Shown piece by piece: positions 47,925 to 56,888 of a stretch of 64,000 nucleotides of DNA. The stretch comes from JANQRZ01 sp965215165 (lineage in GTDB: Bacteria > Bacteroidota > Rhodothermia > Rhodothermales > JANQRZ01): positions 62,001-126,000 of the forward strand of contig CBDCCX010000006.1 of assembly GCA_965215165.1 (NCBI GenBank), written 5' to 3'. The notes beneath the pieces are model-generated. The model was not told the DNA's origin, did no database searches, and was given only the letters and a program-made list of their open reading frames with translations. Position 1 is the stretch's first letter; each line of letters opens with the position of its first letter. Made by a program: the position numbers and the translations under genes.

Positions 47925-49418
47925 CTACCACCGCTGCTGCGCCAGCAGCTCCACGATGGCGTCCTGCGCCCGCGTCACGCGCCGCGAGGTGGTGCCGAAG
48001 TTGTTCGCCAACAGGGCGAAGGCGAGCGGCGTGCCGCCGGCCGTGGTGACGACCCCGGCGAGGTTCTTGGCCCCGGTCACGGTCCCGGTCTTGGCGCGCA
48101 CGTTCCCCCGCGCCCGGCCCTGGCGGAAGCGCCGCTCCAGCGTCCCGTCCTCGCCGCCGACGGCGAGCGAGCCGACGTAGGCGTCGGTCACCGCCGGGTC
48201 CGGGTGGATCCACATCGTCCGCAGCAGCGCCGTCACGTCCTCGGGGGCCACCATGTCGTAGGGCGACATCCCGGAGGCGTCGCGCAGCCGCATCGTCTCG
48301 AGCTCCAGCCCGGCGCGCTCGAAGAGGGGCCGGGCGGCGCGGAGACCGGCCTGCGCCGAGCCGCAGTCGACGCGGTCCGGGCGCTCGGCCGGGCAGCGCA
48401 CCGCGCCGAGCGTCTTGAGCAGGTGCTCGGCGTAGAGGTTCTGGCTCTCCTTGTTGGTGAGCGCGACGATCTCCCGGAGCGGCCGCGAGGTGTGCGTCGC
48501 GACCGGCACGAGGCGGCGGTAGTCCGGCTTCTCGCGCCAGTCGTCGAGGTCCACCGGGTCGCCGTCGACCCAGACGCCCTCGGCGCGGAGGGTTTCGTGC
48601 AGGACGTGGGCGAAGTAGCGCGTCGGGTTGTGGACCGAGACGGTGTGCCGGAGCCGCTGCCCCTGCGGGACCTCGGACTCGATCCAGAAGGCATTGCCCC
48701 CACGCTCGCGCCGGATCTCGCGGTCGGCCCCGGCGCGTGCACCGACGGTCTTCGTCCGGTTGATGAAGTAGACGTAGTCCGTCCCGGCCGGCTCGACGCT
48801 CAGCTCCGCGCGGCGGCCTCGGCGCGTGCCCTCGGCGGTGACCGTCGCGCGGCCCTCGTTGAAGCTGAGGCCGCTGATCTCGGCGGCGTAGGGGGAGGGC
48901 TCGTCGTCCCACGCCCAGCCGTTGCCGAGCTCCAGGTCGTCGAACACGTCGTCGTCGCCGATCACGTGGTCCGTGACGGACGTGATGCCGAGGGCCTGGA
49001 GCGAGTCGGCCCAGGCGCGGAAGAGGGCCGTCGCGTCGCCGTCGGTGGGATAGCCCCTCTCGAAGAGGCGGTCGCTGATGGTCGGGTCGCCGGAGCCGCG
49101 GACGACGAGGTGGCCGTCGAGGGTGCCGTCGCGGACGGTCCCGTCGAGGAAGAGCGTCGTCGTGTAGCGGAAGTCCGGGCCGAGCCCGTCGAGCGCGGCG
49201 GCCGTCGAGAAGAGCTTCATCACCGAGGCCGGGATGAAGTTCTTGCGGGCGTTGCGGGCGTAGCGCGTCTCGCCGGTCGTGAGGTCGAGGACGTGGACGC
49301 CCCAGTGCGCGTCGTCGAAGTCGGCGGCGTCGAGGACCGCGTCGATCTGCGCGCCGAGCGTCTGCGCCTGCGTCGGCACGGCGAAAGCGAAGACCAAGCA
49401 GAGGGCGAAAGCGCGCAC
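47925..49418 (-). CDS. dacB: D-alanyl-D-alanine carboxypeptidase/endopeptidase, PBP4 type (peptidase S13)
   Basis: A 497-residue periplasmic enzyme with a signal peptide (CLVFAFAVPTQAQ). S13 motifs are intact: SxxK as S65-V-M-K68, SxN as SQN in NKESQNLYAEHLLK, and KTG in RAKTGTVTGAKN. The family trims or cuts peptidoglycan cross-links. It is downstream of mreC and mreB on the same strand, which links it to cell-wall remodelling. The ATG at 49418 starts the signal peptide. The spacer to mreC carries heptamer repeats. Confidence 0.93.
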   Translation of the reverse strand: MRAFALCLVFAFAVPTQAQTLGAQIDAVLDAADFDDAHWGVHVLDLTTGETRYARNARKNFIPASVMKLFSTAAALDGLGPDFRYTTTLFLDGTVRDGTLDGHLVVRGSGDPTISDRLFERGYPTDGDATALFRAWADSLQALGITSVTDHVIGDDDVFDDLELGNGWAWDDEPSPYAAEISGLSFNEGRATVTAEGTRRGRRAELSVEPAGTDYVYFINRTKTVGARAGADREIRRERGGNAFWIESEVPQGQRLRHTVSVHNPTRYFAHVLHETLRAEGVWVDGDPVDLDDWREKPDYRRLVPVATHTSRPLREIVALTNKESQNLYAEHLLKTLGAVRCPAERPDRVDCGSAQAGLRAARPLFERAGLELETMRLRDASGMSPYDMVAPEDVTALLRTMWIHPDPAVTDAYVGSLAVGGEDGTLERRFRQGRARGNVRAKTGTVTGAKNLAGVVTTAGGTPLAFALLANNFGTTSRRVTRAQDAIVELLAQQRW

Positions 49419-49432
49419 GGTGGGCAGGTCGA

Positions 49433-49460
49433 GAAACCAGAAACGGAAAACCAGAAACCC
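49433..49460. repeat. Heptamer tandem repeat (four units) between dacB and mreC
   Basis: Consecutive units GAAACCA, GAAACGG, AAAACCA and GAAACCC show a seven-base period in the short spacer between dacB and mreC. The same unit recurs near 50303 and 50358 on the other side of mreC. Confidence 0.75.
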
Positions 49461-49470
49461 TACTGGACCC

Positions 49471-50298
49471 CTACTGAATCGGCGTCGCCTCTAGCTCCTG
49501 GCGCTCGGGCGAAATCCGGTCGAGCAGCACGTACACGTAATCGACCGAGCTGACGGGAGCTGAAGGCTTGAGGTAGATCACCAGGTCGTTGCGGCCCGTC
49601 GCGGCGTAGACCGAGTCCACGGTCCCGACGGGGATGCCGGCCGGGAAGGTCCCGCTGAAGCCGCTCGTGACGATGAGCTGGCTCCGCACGACGGGCTCGG
49701 TCTTGGTGACGTACTCCATCAGCAGGCGGTCGGTCGCCGAGCCGTCCCAGCGGACGACGCCGTCGCGGTTCAGCAGGTCGATCTTGGCCGGGACGCGGAA
49801 GTTGGTGTTCTGGTGGGGCATCACGAGCGCGTAGTCCGGACTCGTGAGCACGACCTTGCCGATGATCCCGCGCTCGTCGATGACCGCCATGCCGACCCGG
49901 ACGCTGTCGCGCGCGCCGACGTTGAGCGTCAGCAGGTTCTCCTGCTTCGTGATGTCCTTGCCGACGACGCGCGCCGGGACCATCGTGTAGTCCACTGAGT
50001 CGCGGAAGGCGACGAGCGCGCGGAGCCGCTCGTTCTCGCTGCGCGCCTCGCGGAGGCGCGCCACCTCGGCGGCGAGGGCGATGTTGTCGGCCCGCAGCTC
50101 GTCGTTCTCGGCCACGGCCTGCGTGTAGCGGTCGGCGTAGGAGAACGCGCCGTCGACCGGGGCCGTGGCCTCGAGCGAGAGCGCGCGCGCCGAGCGGAAG
50201 AGCGGCCCGTTCTGGGAGAACAGCACGATCAGCGAGACGATCAGCAGCGCCGCGAGCAGCACGAAGTCGCGCGCCTGCGCCCAGAGGTGGGTGAGCAT
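49471..50298 (-). CDS. mreC: Rod shape-determining protein MreC
   Basis: A 275-residue inner-membrane protein. One N-terminal helix (FVLLAALLIVSLIVLFS) is followed by a coiled-coil (NDELRADNIALAAEVARLREARSENERLRALVAF) and the periplasmic double beta-barrel domain (MVPARVVGKDIT, NVGARDSVRVGMAVIDERGIIGKVVLTSPDYALVMPH). MreC links the MreB filament to the wall-synthesis machinery. Length is normal. mreB lies 93 bases upstream on the same strand. No mreD follows; the next gene is dacB. Heptamer repeats flank the gene on both sides. Confidence 0.95.
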   Translation of the reverse strand: MLTHLWAQARDFVLLAALLIVSLIVLFSQNGPLFRSARALSLEATAPVDGAFSYADRYTQAVAENDELRADNIALAAEVARLREARSENERLRALVAFRDSVDYTMVPARVVGKDITKQENLLTLNVGARDSVRVGMAVIDERGIIGKVVLTSPDYALVMPHQNTNFRVPAKIDLLNRDGVVRWDGSATDRLLMEYVTKTEPVVRSQLIVTSGFSGTFPAGIPVGTVDSVYAATGRNDLVIYLKPSAPVSSVDYVYVLLDRISPERQELEATPIQ

Positions 50299-50302
50299 GG
50301 GT

Positions 50303-50391
50303 GGTTCTGGTTTCTGAGTTTCTGGTTTCTAGTTAAACAGGAGCGACCGGGGGAGTCAAACCAGAAACGATAAACTAGGAACCAGAAACAG

Positions 50392-50392
<1 letters not shown>
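50303..50392. repeat. Heptamer tandem repeats between mreC and mreB
   Basis: Units TGGTTTC (with one-base slips) lie at 50303-50330. Their complements AAACCAG, AAACGAT, AAACTAG, GAACCAG and AAACAGT run in step at 50358-50392, ending in the mreB stop region. The two blocks are inverted relative to each other, so they could pair in an mRNA. Confidence 0.7.
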
Positions 50393-51396
<1,004 letters not shown>

Positions 51397-51436
51397 GGGG
51401 GCGGGCGGGTGGGAGGAGGGGTGGCGGGGTGAGCGT

Positions 51437-51444
51437 GGAATATA
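51437..51444 (-). promoter_or_regulatory. Candidate promoter for mreB
   Basis: The minus strand reads TATATTCC, similar to TAnnTTTG, 40 bases before the mreB ATG. Confidence 0.4.
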
Positions 51445-51558
51445 GCCCCGCTGGAGCGGGCGGGGAGGGGTGTTGGGGTGTGGAGGGAGGGGAGAATGGA
51501 AAGGGTTTTTTCTGGGCGGAGGGAATGGGGAGATCTCAGGCTGAGCACGTGGCGCAAA

Positions 51559-51590
51559 GAGCGAGGGCTAGCAGTTCCCTCCTCGCTCTC
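51559..51590 (-). terminator. Hairpin after purH; copy 2 of the 30-base dispersed repeat
   Basis: GAGCGAGG (51559-51566) and CCTCGCTC (51581-51588) form a perfect 8-bp stem with a 14-base loop, about 40 bases downstream of the purH stop on the minus strand. The block 51561-51590 matches 4632-4661 at 24 of 30 positions. Confidence 0.6.
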
Positions 51591-51627
51591 GGTTCCCCCC
51601 TGCTCTCCACGCCGTCTCAACCCCACG

Positions 51628-53223
51628 CTAGTGCCGGAAGTGCCGCGCGCCGGTGAAGACCATCGCCAGGCCGCGCTCGTCGGCGGCAGCGACCACCTCG
51701 GCGTCGCGGACCGAGCCGCCGGGCTGGATCGCGGCCCGCGCCCCGGCCTCGGCGGCGGCCACCAAGCCGTCGGCGAAGGGGAAGAAGGCGTCGGAGGCGA
51801 CCACCGAGCCGCCGAGCGACAGCCCCGACTTGGCGGCCTTCATCACGGCGACCTCGCTGGCGTCGATCCGGCTCATCTGCCCGGCCCCGACCCCGAGCGT
51901 CGCGCCGCCGCCGGCATAGACGATAGCGTTGCTCTTGACGTGCTTGCAGACGCGCCACGCGAAGGCGAGGTCCGCCCACTCGGCCTCGCTCGGGGCGCGC
52001 CGAGTGGCGACGGTGCACCGCGCGCGGAAGGCGTCGGCACCGCCGAGCGGCGGGTCCAGCTCCTGGACGAGCACGCCGCCGGCCACGGTTCGCACATCGA
52101 GCGACTCGGCGGCGTCCGGCCGCGCTTCGATGAGGCGGCGGTTCTTCTTCTGCTGGAGGAAACCGAGCACGCCGTCCTGGTAGCCCGGCGCGATCACGAT
52201 CTCGGTGAAGATCTCGTCGAGCGCCTCCGCCGTCGCCCGGTCGAGCGGTCGGTTGACGACCACGATCCCGCCGAACGGACTCTGCCGGTCCGTGGCGAAC
52301 GCCTTGCGGTAGGCGGCTTCGAGCGTCCCGGCGGTCCCGACTCCGCACGGGTTGGTGTGCTTGAGGATGGCGACGGTCGGCTCGGCACCGGCGAACTCGC
52401 CGATCAGGCCGAGGGCGGCGGTCAGGTCGAGGAGGTTGTTGAACGAGAGCGTCTTGCCCCAGAGGGTGCGGAAAGCGCGGTCGGGGTGCCCGTAGAGCGC
52501 GGCGGCCTGGTGCGGGTTCTCGCCGTAGCGCAGCGCCTCGGCGCGGGGCAGCGAGATGGTCAGCGTCTCCGGTAGCGACCGGCCGGTCGCCCCCGCGCCC
52601 TCCTTCTCGAAATACGCAGCAATCGCCGTGTCGTACTCCGCCGTGTGCCGGAATGCGTCGCCCGCGAGCCGCCGCCGCGTCGCGAGCGCGAGCTGCCCGT
52701 CCTGCTCCTCGAGCTCCTCGGCCACGGCGTCGTACTGCATGGGACTCGTCACGACGCCGACGAAGACGTGGTTCTTCGCCGCCGCCCGCACCATCGTCGG
52801 CCCGCCGATGTCCACGTTCTCGACGGCTACGGCGTCGGTCACATCCTCCTGCGCCACGGCTTGGGCAAAGGGGTAGAGGTTGACCACGACCAGGTCGATC
52901 GGCGCGATGCCGTGCTCGTCGAGCTCGGCGAGGTCGTCCGGGTCGGTGCGGCGGGCGAGGAGGCCGGCGTGGATGGCCGGGTGGAGGGTCTTGACGCGGC
53001 CGCCGAGCAGCTCGGGCGAGGCGGTGACCTCGGCCACGTCGCGCACGCTCAGCCCGGCGTCGCGGAGCGCGCGCGACGTGCCGCCGGTCGAGATCAGCTC
53101 GACCCCGAGCGCGGCGAGGCGCTGGGCGAAGGCGGCCAGCCCGGTCTTGTCGCTGACCGAGAGGAGGGCGCGGCGCACCGGGTAGCGGTCGGCCGGCGGC
53201 GGCAGGTCTTTCGATCGGAGCAT
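51628..53223 (-). CDS. purH: Bifunctional AICAR formyltransferase/IMP cyclohydrolase
   Basis: A 531-residue enzyme for the last two steps of IMP synthesis. The N-terminal cyclohydrolase (MGS-like) domain has RALLSVSDKTGLAAFAQRLAALGVELISTGGTSRAL. The C-terminal transformylase has LRYGENPHQAAALYG, TLWGKTLSFNNLLDLTAAL and KHTNPCGVG, with SDAFFPFADGL near the end. It is cytoplasmic. Purine genes are clustered: purN follows upstream on the same strand, 33 bases away. The ATG at 53223 lies 17 residues before the conserved ALLSVSDK strand. Confidence 0.96.
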   Translation of the reverse strand: MLRSKDLPPPADRYPVRRALLSVSDKTGLAAFAQRLAALGVELISTGGTSRALRDAGLSVRDVAEVTASPELLGGRVKTLHPAIHAGLLARRTDPDDLAELDEHGIAPIDLVVVNLYPFAQAVAQEDVTDAVAVENVDIGGPTMVRAAAKNHVFVGVVTSPMQYDAVAEELEEQDGQLALATRRRLAGDAFRHTAEYDTAIAAYFEKEGAGATGRSLPETLTISLPRAEALRYGENPHQAAALYGHPDRAFRTLWGKTLSFNNLLDLTAALGLIGEFAGAEPTVAILKHTNPCGVGTAGTLEAAYRKAFATDRQSPFGGIVVVNRPLDRATAEALDEIFTEIVIAPGYQDGVLGFLQQKKNRRLIEARPDAAESLDVRTVAGGVLVQELDPPLGGADAFRARCTVATRRAPSEAEWADLAFAWRVCKHVKSNAIVYAGGGATLGVGAGQMSRIDASEVAVMKAAKSGLSLGGSVVASDAFFPFADGLVAAAEAGARAAIQPGGSVRDAEVVAAADERGLAMVFTGARHFRH

Positions 53224-53256
53224 CTTAGAGGTTAGATTTGGTGAGGGGGCCAGACG

Positions 53257-53895
53257 TCAGTCCGCATTCGGCAATCCGAAATCTGAAATCCGGACACGTC
53301 GCCCGTCGAGGCGGACGCGGCCGGCGGCGAAGAGGCGGAGCGCCTCGGGGTAGAGCCGGTGCTCGGCCTCGAGGACGCGCGCGGCGAGGGTGGCGGGCGT
53401 ATCGCCCTCGCGGACCGGGACCGGCTCTTGCAGGACGATGGGGCCGGTGTCATACTCCTCGTCCACCAGGTGAACCGTCGCGCCGCTCCACCGGACGCCG
53501 TGCGCGAGGGCGGCTTCGTGGACGCGCCGCCCGTAGAACCCCGGCCCGCCGAACGCCGGCAGCAGCGACGGATGGATGTTCAGCATACGACCCCGAAACG
53601 CACGGACCACGGCCGCCGGGATCTGCTTGAGGTAGCCTGCGAGCGCGACGAAGCTCGCCCGCTCCCGCGACAGGGCCTCGAGCAGCGCGGCACCGAACGC
53701 CTCGCCGTCGCCGAAGTCAGCGGGGCGGAGGACGACGCTCGGGAGGCCCGCCCGCTCGGCCCGGTCTAGGGCACCGGCACCCTCGCGGTCGCTCACGACG
53801 AGCGCCACCTCGGCGTCGAGCGTGCCCGCCGCGACGGCGTCGAGGATCGCTTGCAGGTTGGAGCCGCCGCCGGAGGCGAACACGGCGATTCGCAT
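53257..53895 (-). CDS. purN: Phosphoribosylglycinamide formyltransferase (internal start option)
   Basis: If translated from the ATG at 53895, PurN is 212 residues, the usual length of the stand-alone enzyme. It transfers a formyl group from 10-formyltetrahydrofolate to GAR, the third step of purine synthesis. Catalytic N, H and D sit in MLNIHPSLLPAF and DEEYDTGPIVLQ. Because the LD-carboxypeptidase frame runs into it with no stop, it may be made as a fusion, a separate product or both. purH follows 33 bases downstream, consistent with a purine operon. Confidence 0.85.
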   Translation of the reverse strand: MRIAVFASGGGSNLQAILDAVAAGTLDAEVALVVSDREGAGALDRAERAGLPSVVLRPADFGDGEAFGAALLEALSRERASFVALAGYLKQIPAAVVRAFRGRMLNIHPSLLPAFGGPGFYGRRVHEAALAHGVRWSGATVHLVDEEYDTGPIVLQEPVPVREGDTPATLAARVLEAEHRLYPEALRLFAAGRVRLDGRRVRISDFGLPNAD

Positions 53896-54855
53896 CGGGG
53901 GATCGGGAGATCGGGGAACCGGGGGAGGGGCGACCGTCACAGGGTCCAGCACGGTCAGCGTCGCCGCCTCGCCTTCGACCTCGAGCCGGGCGCGGACGCC
54001 GACCGGCAGCGTGCTCTTGGGCCGGAGGTGCCCGTAGACCAGGCCGCGCGCGACGGGGTAGGGCAGGGCGGCCGTGTAGTGGTCGAGCACGTCGCCCAGC
54101 GAGAGCGACGGGCGGTCCGGCGGTGGCTCGGCACCGGTGAACGCGCCGAGCACCAAGCCGCCGAGGTGGTCGAGGACGCCCGAGAGTTTTAGCTGCGCGA
54201 AGAGCCGGTCGACGCGGTACGGGGGCTCGCCGACCTCCTCGAGGAAGAGGACCGCGCCGCGCAGGTCCGGGAGGTAGGGCGTGCCCAGGAGCGAGGTGAG
54301 GAGGACGAGGTTGCCGCCGAGCAGAACGCCCTCGGCCGTGCCCGGTCGGACGCCTTCCAACGCCTCGCCGCCCGGCCCGACGATCTCGCCCGTGCCGCCC
54401 TCGGCGAGGTGCCAGAAGAGGGCCTCGCTCGCGGGGTCCAGCGCCGACCAATCGGGCGCGACCATCGGCCCACTCAGGCCCGGCACGCCCGCCTTGGCGA
54501 AGAGGGCGAGGTGGAGCGCCGTGATGTCGCTGTAGCCGACGATGATCTTCGGGTGGGTGCGGGCCGCGCCGTAGTCGAGGTCCGGCAGCAGGCGGAGCGT
54601 GCCGTAGCCGCCGCGCGCGCAGAAGATGGCGTCGAGGTCGTCGCGCCGGAGCAGGGCGTTCAGCTCGGCGAGGCGCTCGGCGTCGGTCCCGGCGAGGAAG
54701 CCGTGGGGGGCGAGGTCGCGCGCGGCCTCGACGGTCAGCCCGCGCGCGCGGAGGGCGTCGAGGCCGGCCTGAAAGCGCGCGTCGTCGAGCGGCGCGCTCG
54801 CAGGGGCGGCGACGGCGACGGTGCCGGAGCGGCGGAGCGGCGGGGGCGAGGGCAC
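53257..54855 (-). CDS. LD-carboxypeptidase (S66) and PurN in one uninterrupted reading frame
   Basis: One open frame of about 532 residues encodes two unrelated families. Residues 1 to about 305 are an S66 LD-carboxypeptidase: GTVAVAAPAS, the nucleophile in GYSDITALHLALF, EEVGEPPYRVDRLFAQL and GHLRPKSTLPVGV. This cytoplasmic enzyme recycles murein tetrapeptides. After a proline-rich junction (APPPVPRSPDPP) comes PurN (GAR formyltransferase): MRIAVFASGGGSNLQAIL, MLNIHPSLLPAFGG and the catalytic GATVHLVDEEYDTGPI. The LD-carboxypeptidase lacks its own stop. PurN has an internal ATG at 53895, so it could also be made separately. The start at the GTG 54855 is a choice; no ATG precedes the first strand closely. 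The PurN C-terminus reads through heptamer repeats. Confidence 0.8.
   Translation of the reverse strand: MPSPPPLRRSGTVAVAAPASAPLDDARFQAGLDALRARGLTVEAARDLAPHGFLAGTDAERLAELNALLRRDDLDAIFCARGGYGTLRLLPDLDYGAARTHPKIIVGYSDITALHLALFAKAGVPGLSGPMVAPDWSALDPASEALFWHLAEGGTGEIVGPGGEALEGVRPGTAEGVLLGGNLVLLTSLLGTPYLPDLRGAVLFLEEVGEPPYRVDRLFAQLKLSGVLDHLGGLVLGAFTGAEPPPDRPSLSLGDVLDHYTAALPYPVARGLVYGHLRPKSTLPVGVRARLEVEGEAATLTVLDPVTVAPPPVPRSPDPPMRIAVFASGGGSNLQAILDAVAAGTLDAEVALVVSDREGAGALDRAERAGLPSVVLRPADFGDGEAFGAALLEALSRERASFVALAGYLKQIPAAVVRAFRGRMLNIHPSLLPAFGGPGFYGRRVHEAALAHGVRWSGATVHLVDEEYDTGPIVLQEPVPVREGDTPATLAARVLEAEHRLYPEALRLFAAGRVRLDGRRVRISDFGLPNAD
53273..53293. repeat. Heptamer tandem repeat overlapping the purN 3' end
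   Basis: Units AATCCGA, AATCTGA and AATCCGG lie in step. On the minus strand they encode the PurN tail (ISDFGLPN), so the gene end appears to have extended into a spacer repeat. Confidence 0.75.
53896..53925. repeat. Eight-base-period repeat at the LD-carboxypeptidase/PurN junction
   Basis: On the coding strand CCCGATCT, CCCGATCC and CCCGATG follow each other up to the PurN ATG. The block looks like a spacer repeat of the kind found before other genes here (for example GATCTCCC before 56889) and is read as a proline-rich linker. Confidence 0.6.
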
Positions 54856-54912
54856 GGAGCGGCGGGCAGCGGCGGCGTCGTCCCGGCGAAATGCCTTGAC
54901 GCGGCGGCCGTC

Positions 54913-54920
54913 GGAAGATA
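54913..54920 (-). promoter_or_regulatory. Candidate promoter for the LD-carboxypeptidase/PurN gene
   Basis: The minus strand reads TATCTTCC, near TAnnTTTG, 57 bases upstream of the GTG at 54855, with a TTTA about 19 bases farther upstream. Confidence 0.4.
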
Positions 54921-54966
54921 GAATTCGCCGCCGTAAAGTCCGCGTGAAAGCCCCTGCTGCTGCGCG

Positions 54967-54974
54967 TACCTTTG
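54967..54974 (+). promoter_or_regulatory. Candidate promoter for the cytochrome/propeller lipoprotein
   Basis: TACCTTTG is an exact TAnnTTTG match, 34 bases before the ATG at 55009. Confidence 0.55.
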
Positions 54975-55008
54975 GGTTTTCCATCTCGCCACCCGCCACC
55001 GCTCCGCC

Positions 55009-56808
55009 ATGCTTCGCACGCTCCTCGCCCTGCTCCTCGTCGTGCCCCTCGCCGGCTGCAACTCAACGGACCCTGTCATCGACGCCATGCCCTCGGTCGC
55101 TTTTGCACAGGCGGAGCAGGCGGCGTCTGAGGGAGCAGCCGACATCGCAGTGGCGGTCCAACTCGTGGGCATGTCGGACGATGCCGTGAGCGTCGAGGTG
55201 GCCCTCGATGAGGCCGCCGGCACGGCCGGCGCGGATGACCTCGGCGGCTTCAGCGCGGCGACCGTGACCTTCCCAGCCGGCTCGAGCAACGGCGCGACCG
55301 AGACCGTCACGCTCTCCGCCTCGTCCGACGGGATCACCGAAGGTGACGAGATGGCGGTCCTCGTTCTTCGCAATCCGACCGGGGCTGAGCTTGGGATGCC
55401 CGCCCGCCTCACCCTCACGCTCGGCGACGTGTTCGACCCAGACGCCGTCGACTACGACGCGATCCAAACGCCCGACTTCGCCGAGAACGTGCAGCCCCTC
55501 CTCGCGGCGCGGTGCGGCGACTGCCACGGGAGCGAGGGCGGCGCGGCGGGGCTCGACGTGAGCTCGTGGAATGGCCTGGTCGCCGGCTCCGACTTCGGCG
55601 AGGCGCTGATTGCCTACGACAGCGGCAACAGCCTGATGATCGAGCTGATGACCAAGCTCCCCGCCGAGCACCCGGCCTACGACGCGCACCAGCTCCGCCA
55701 AGCCGAAGTCGACTTCCTCCGGCGGTGGATCGACCAGGGCGCGCAGAGCGCCGACGGCACGGTGCCCTTCGCCGGCGACCGGGGCCGGGCCTACGTCTGC
55801 AACCAGATGGCCGGCCAGGTCTCGATCATCGACACCGAAAACATGGTGGTCGCGCGCAACGTCTCCTTCGCCGCGCTCGGCGGGCCGATGCAGACGACGC
55901 CGCACGACGTGGCCGCCGAGCCCGACGGCAGCGCGTGGTACGTCACGCTCATCAACGCCAACCGCGTGCTGAAGTACGACGCCGCGACCAACCAGGTCGT
56001 CGGCGAGGTCCTCCTCGGCGAGACCTTTAAGCCGGGGATGCTCGCGCTCGACCCGACCAGCGACCGCCTCTACGCCGGGCGCTCCTTCAGCGACCTCTCC
56101 GGCGGCCAGAGCCTCTTCAGCATCGAGCGCACGCCGATGACGCCGACCGAGGTGGCGATCCCCTACACCCGCCCGCACCCGATCGCCGTCACCAACGACG
56201 GCCGCTACCTCCTCTCGGGGAGCCTCGCCGACAACGTCATCGCCTCCTACGACGCGAGCGAGCCGGAGCTGGAGCTGGACGACCTGGTGACCGTCGAGGG
56301 CGAGCAGAAGGCGTTCGTCCACTACGCGGTCGCGCCCGGCGGCGGCGTGGCGGCGCTCACCTCGCAGCTCTCGCAGGAGCTCTACTTCATCGACATCTCG
56401 GACCCCGAGAACCTCTCGGTCCTCAGCGTGGTCCAGGTCGGCGACCAGCCGTGGCACCCGACCTACAGCCCGGACGGCCGCACGGTCTACGTCCCGAACC
56501 GGCTCTCGAACACCGTCTCGGTCGTCGACGCGAGCGACCCGGCGGCCCCGAGCGTCACGGCCACGATCTCGGACCCGCGCTTCGCGATGCCGCACGGCAG
56601 CGGGATCACCGCCGACGGGCGCTTCCTCTTCGTCTCGAACCGCAACATGGAGTTCGGCGACGGCACCACGCGCTACACGCCGCGCTACCCGTTCGGCGAC
56701 AACGCGAACGTCGGGCACGTCGCCGTAGTCGACACGCAGACGAACACGGTCGTCAAGGTCCTCGAGGTTGAGGAGTTCGCCTCGGGCATCGACGTCTACC
56801 AGCCGTAA
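55009..56808 (+). CDS. Lipoprotein with a cytochrome-c-like heme site and a YVTN beta-propeller
   Basis: A 599-residue protein. The signal peptide ends at VVPLAGCNS. Residues 30-150 resemble a Calx-beta-like Ig domain (SEGAADIAVAVQLV, DGITEGDEMAVLVLRNPTGA). A heme motif CxxCH follows in ARCGDCHGSEGGAAGLDVSSW, as in planctomycete-type cytochrome c domains, up to about residue 245 (VDFLRRWIDQGA). The rest is a YVTN/LVIVD beta-propeller (AYVCNQMAGQVSIIDTENMVVARN, HPTYSPDGRTVYVPNRLSNTVSVVDASDP). It is probably a periplasmic or surface redox protein; its electron partner is unknown. It stands alone with its own promoter. Confidence 0.8.
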   Translation: MLRTLLALLLVVPLAGCNSTDPVIDAMPSVAFAQAEQAASEGAADIAVAVQLVGMSDDAVSVEVALDEAAGTAGADDLGGFSAATVTFPAGSSNGATETVTLSASSDGITEGDEMAVLVLRNPTGAELGMPARLTLTLGDVFDPDAVDYDAIQTPDFAENVQPLLAARCGDCHGSEGGAAGLDVSSWNGLVAGSDFGEALIAYDSGNSLMIELMTKLPAEHPAYDAHQLRQAEVDFLRRWIDQGAQSADGTVPFAGDRGRAYVCNQMAGQVSIIDTENMVVARNVSFAALGGPMQTTPHDVAAEPDGSAWYVTLINANRVLKYDAATNQVVGEVLLGETFKPGMLALDPTSDRLYAGRSFSDLSGGQSLFSIERTPMTPTEVAIPYTRPHPIAVTNDGRYLLSGSLADNVIASYDASEPELELDDLVTVEGEQKAFVHYAVAPGGGVAALTSQLSQELYFIDISDPENLSVLSVVQVGDQPWHPTYSPDGRTVYVPNRLSNTVSVVDASDPAAPSVTATISDPRFAMPHGSGITADGRFLFVSNRNMEFGDGTTRYTPRYPFGDNANVGHVAVVDTQTNTVVKVLEVEEFASGIDVYQP

Positions 56809-56823
56809 ACCACGCCGGTCCGC

Positions 56824-56831
56824 TATCTTTA
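56824..56831 (+). promoter_or_regulatory. Candidate promoter for leucyl aminopeptidase
   Basis: TATCTTTA matches seven of eight positions of TAnnTTTG, 57 bases before the ATG. The dispersed palindrome at 56835 would then lie at or just after the transcription start and fold in the leader. Confidence 0.5.
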
Positions 56832-56834
56832 GTC

Positions 56835-56862
56835 GTAGGGGCGGCCGTCCGGTCGCCCCTAC
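56835..56862. repeat. Dispersed 28-base palindrome, copy upstream of the aminopeptidase
   Basis: GTAGGGGCG pairs perfectly with CGCCCCTAC around GCCGTCCGGT. It lies between a gene end and the next gene's start, so it may serve as a terminator for the first or a leader hairpin for the second. Confidence 0.8.
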
Positions 56863-56888
56863 CGCGTTTCTCACCCCCCCGATCTCCC

